Source of the DNA: an uncultured Carnobacterium sp.
GTDB lineage: Bacteria; Bacillota; Bacilli; Lactobacillales; Aerococcaceae
Assembly (NCBI GenBank): GCA_937923125.1
Contig: CALALK010000127.1
Span: forward strand, 1-8,222
DNA length: 8,222 nt
Reading direction: 5' to 3'
Every line of letters starts with the position of its first letter. Position 1 is the first letter of the stretch. This document shows positions 7,407 to 8,222 of the stretch, in pieces. The translations under genes and the position numbers were made by a program. The notes beneath the pieces are model-generated. The model saw only the letters and a program-made list of their open reading frames with translations, was not told the DNA's origin and ran no database searches.

Positions 7407-7754
7407 CTATTTTGTTGTTACTTCAAGAACGCCTCGTTCAACAAGCCCTTCTAAAATAAACTCTAATTTCTCAACAGCCATCGCAGTATTCGCTTTGCCG
7501 TATAAGTCAACTGTTTGTAATCCGTTTTTTGTGACTGTAGAAATCTTCAATTGTTTTTTATCTTTATCAACCATGACTTTTAATTTTAATCCACGGTGAT
7601 CATCAATTGTTTCGTCTAAACTACGAATTAATTGGAAGTTCCCAGATTTTGTTTCTGTAAAACCATTATCACGTAATGTATATCCTTTACATGTTGGATT
7701 AACCGAAAAGACTTGGTTTGATCCTTTTAATGATGCAGTTGGTGTAAATGCCAT
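7407..7754 (-). CDS. DUF1831 domain-containing protein
   Basis: This 115-residue soluble protein matches in length and character the DUF1831 family, which I know from lactic acid bacteria, where it is often found beside a cysteine desulfurase and mnmA. I recognise it mainly by N-terminal features (MAFTPTASLKGS, VNPTCKGYTLRDNGF) and by context. The function is not known to me. One structure from Lactobacillus plantarum has been solved, and database text about amino acid metabolism is not firm evidence. The single cysteine is near residue 22. There is no signal peptide or membrane segment. The ribosome binding site GAGGAG is 8 bases before the ATG. It lies 70 bases after the cysteine desulfurase stop, and no terminator is visible between them, so co-transcription is likely. 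A role linked to sulfur transfer or desulfurase regulation is only an inference from its neighbours. Confidence 0.82.
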   Translation of the reverse strand: MAFTPTASLKGSNQVFSVNPTCKGYTLRDNGFTETKSGNFQLIRSLDETIDDHRGLKLKVMVDKDKKQLKISTVTKNGLQTVDLYGKANTAMAVEKLEFILEGLVERGVLEVTTK

Positions 7755-7787
7755 ATGCGCTTCTCCTCTTTCTTTTTCTACAAAGTT

Positions 7788-7814
7788 AGTTTACCATATT
7801 TTTCTTGTAAACAA
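7788..7814 (-). promoter_or_regulatory. possible extended -10 promoter before DUF1831
   Basis: On the minus strand TAAACT (7793-7788) is preceded by TGG, making an extended -10 (TGnTAAACT). A weak TTGTTT (7814-7809) sits 15 bases upstream, shorter than ideal. This could give DUF1831 some independent expression in addition to readthrough from the desulfurase gene. Confidence 0.3.
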
Positions 7815-7824
7815 AAGCTCTCTC

Positions 7825-8222
7825 TTAACGTAAAGCGTCCACAAACGCATCAATATCCTCTTTCGTTGACCCCATTCCAAATGAAAGTCTGATAGATTCT
7901 TCAAGGCGACTGTTTTCACCAGGATACATTGCAGATAATACAGGACTGATTTGTACACTTCCTGCCGAACAAGCTGAACCTGCTGAAATCGATACATCTT
8001 TTAAATCATTAAAGATTAAGGTTTGTGTTGCTTTTCTTCCCTTTAACCAAATATTACAAATATGTGGATTTTTAGGATTAGAAATTCCATTCATCTCAAA
8101 TTCAATGCCTTTTTGAGTTAATTTATCCATTAAGTACTCTTGGAGTTCTTGATAAGTTTTAACTAACTCTTCTCTAGCAGCCACTACAATTTGCATTGCT
8201 TTTACAAATCCTAGAATATAAG
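7825..8222 (-). CDS. cysteine desulfurase, NifS/IscS class V aminotransferase family (partial, C-terminal part)
   Basis: This is the C-terminal part (about 131 residues plus the stop) of a PLP-dependent cysteine desulfurase, which takes sulfur from L-cysteine and holds it as a persulfide. The frame stays open through the right edge (YILGFVKAMQIV...), so the PLP lysine and the N-terminal two-thirds lie outside the window, and the apparent ATG at 8196 is internal. The persulfide loop is visible as ISAGSACSAGSVQISPVL, with the catalytic Cys codon at 7971-7969. It is followed by the conserved RLSFG strand (SIRLSFGMGST) and an ordinary C-terminus. The SACSAG form fits the Firmicutes desulfurases (YrvO/NifS-like) encoded beside mnmA and thought to feed sulfur directly to MnmA. 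A general IscS role cannot be excluded, and a scaffold-coupled SufS is less likely because of the loop type. Confidence 0.93.
   Translation of the reverse strand, partial: YILGFVKAMQIVVAAREELVKTYQELQEYLMDKLTQKGIEFEMNGISNPKNPHICNIWLKGRKATQTLIFNDLKDVSISAGSACSAGSVQISPVLSAMYPGENSRLEESIRLSFGMGSTKEDIDAFVDALR

Noticed and set aside
7354..7599. Plus-strand open frame across the terminator and DUF1831
   Set aside because: It reads through the terminator hairpin and runs antisense to DUF1831, with no ribosome binding site.

Overview
The window looks like chromosome from a low-GC Gram-positive bacterium of the order Lactobacillales. The evidence is AT-rich DNA, strong AGGAGG-type ribosome binding sites, sigma-A promoters, a DUF1831 gene (a family I know almost only from lactic acid bacteria) and a cysteine desulfurase / mnmA / recD2 neighbourhood typical of Firmicutes. 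A member of the Carnobacteriaceae such as Granulicatella would fit, but the genus cannot be settled from the sequence alone. All genes but one are on the minus strand. No intergenic stretch is longer than about 220 bases. I see no rRNA, tRNA, riboswitch, insertion sequence, prophage or CRISPR array.

Reading the minus strand in its direction of transcription (right to left): the right edge holds the C-terminal third of a cysteine desulfurase with its active-site cysteine loop (7825-8222). A DUF1831 protein follows (7407-7754). A small XRE-type repressor-like gene then lies on the plus strand (7094-7330), convergent with DUF1831 and divergent from mnmA. Next come mnmA (5752-6876) and recD2 (3319-5724), 27 bases apart and probably one transcript. 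That transcript ends at a strong intrinsic terminator whose stem contains the recD2 stop codon. The cysteine desulfurase and MnmA form a sulfur relay: sulfur from cysteine is passed on to tRNA uridine-34 as 2-thiouridine. RecD2 is a DNA repair helicase often kept beside mnmA in Firmicutes.

Downstream of that terminator a new promoter (TTGCCA-18-TAAAAT) starts a compact four-gene operon. It encodes a PheB-like ACT-domain protein (2775-3215), a HAD phosphatase (2053-2775), a MATE efflux transporter of the NorM type (688-2043 or 2046) and a CPBP-family membrane protease cut by the left window edge (1-687). Stops and starts overlap or abut, so these genes are likely translated in a coupled way.

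Nothing here is clearly a new biological system. The points most worth a second look are the XRE regulator that splits the sulfur-relay cluster, its perfect-consensus promoter with a dyad in the spacer, the TTGAAAAT repeats in front of mnmA, and the grouping of an ACT-domain sensor-like protein with a phosphatase, an efflux pump and a CPBP protease.
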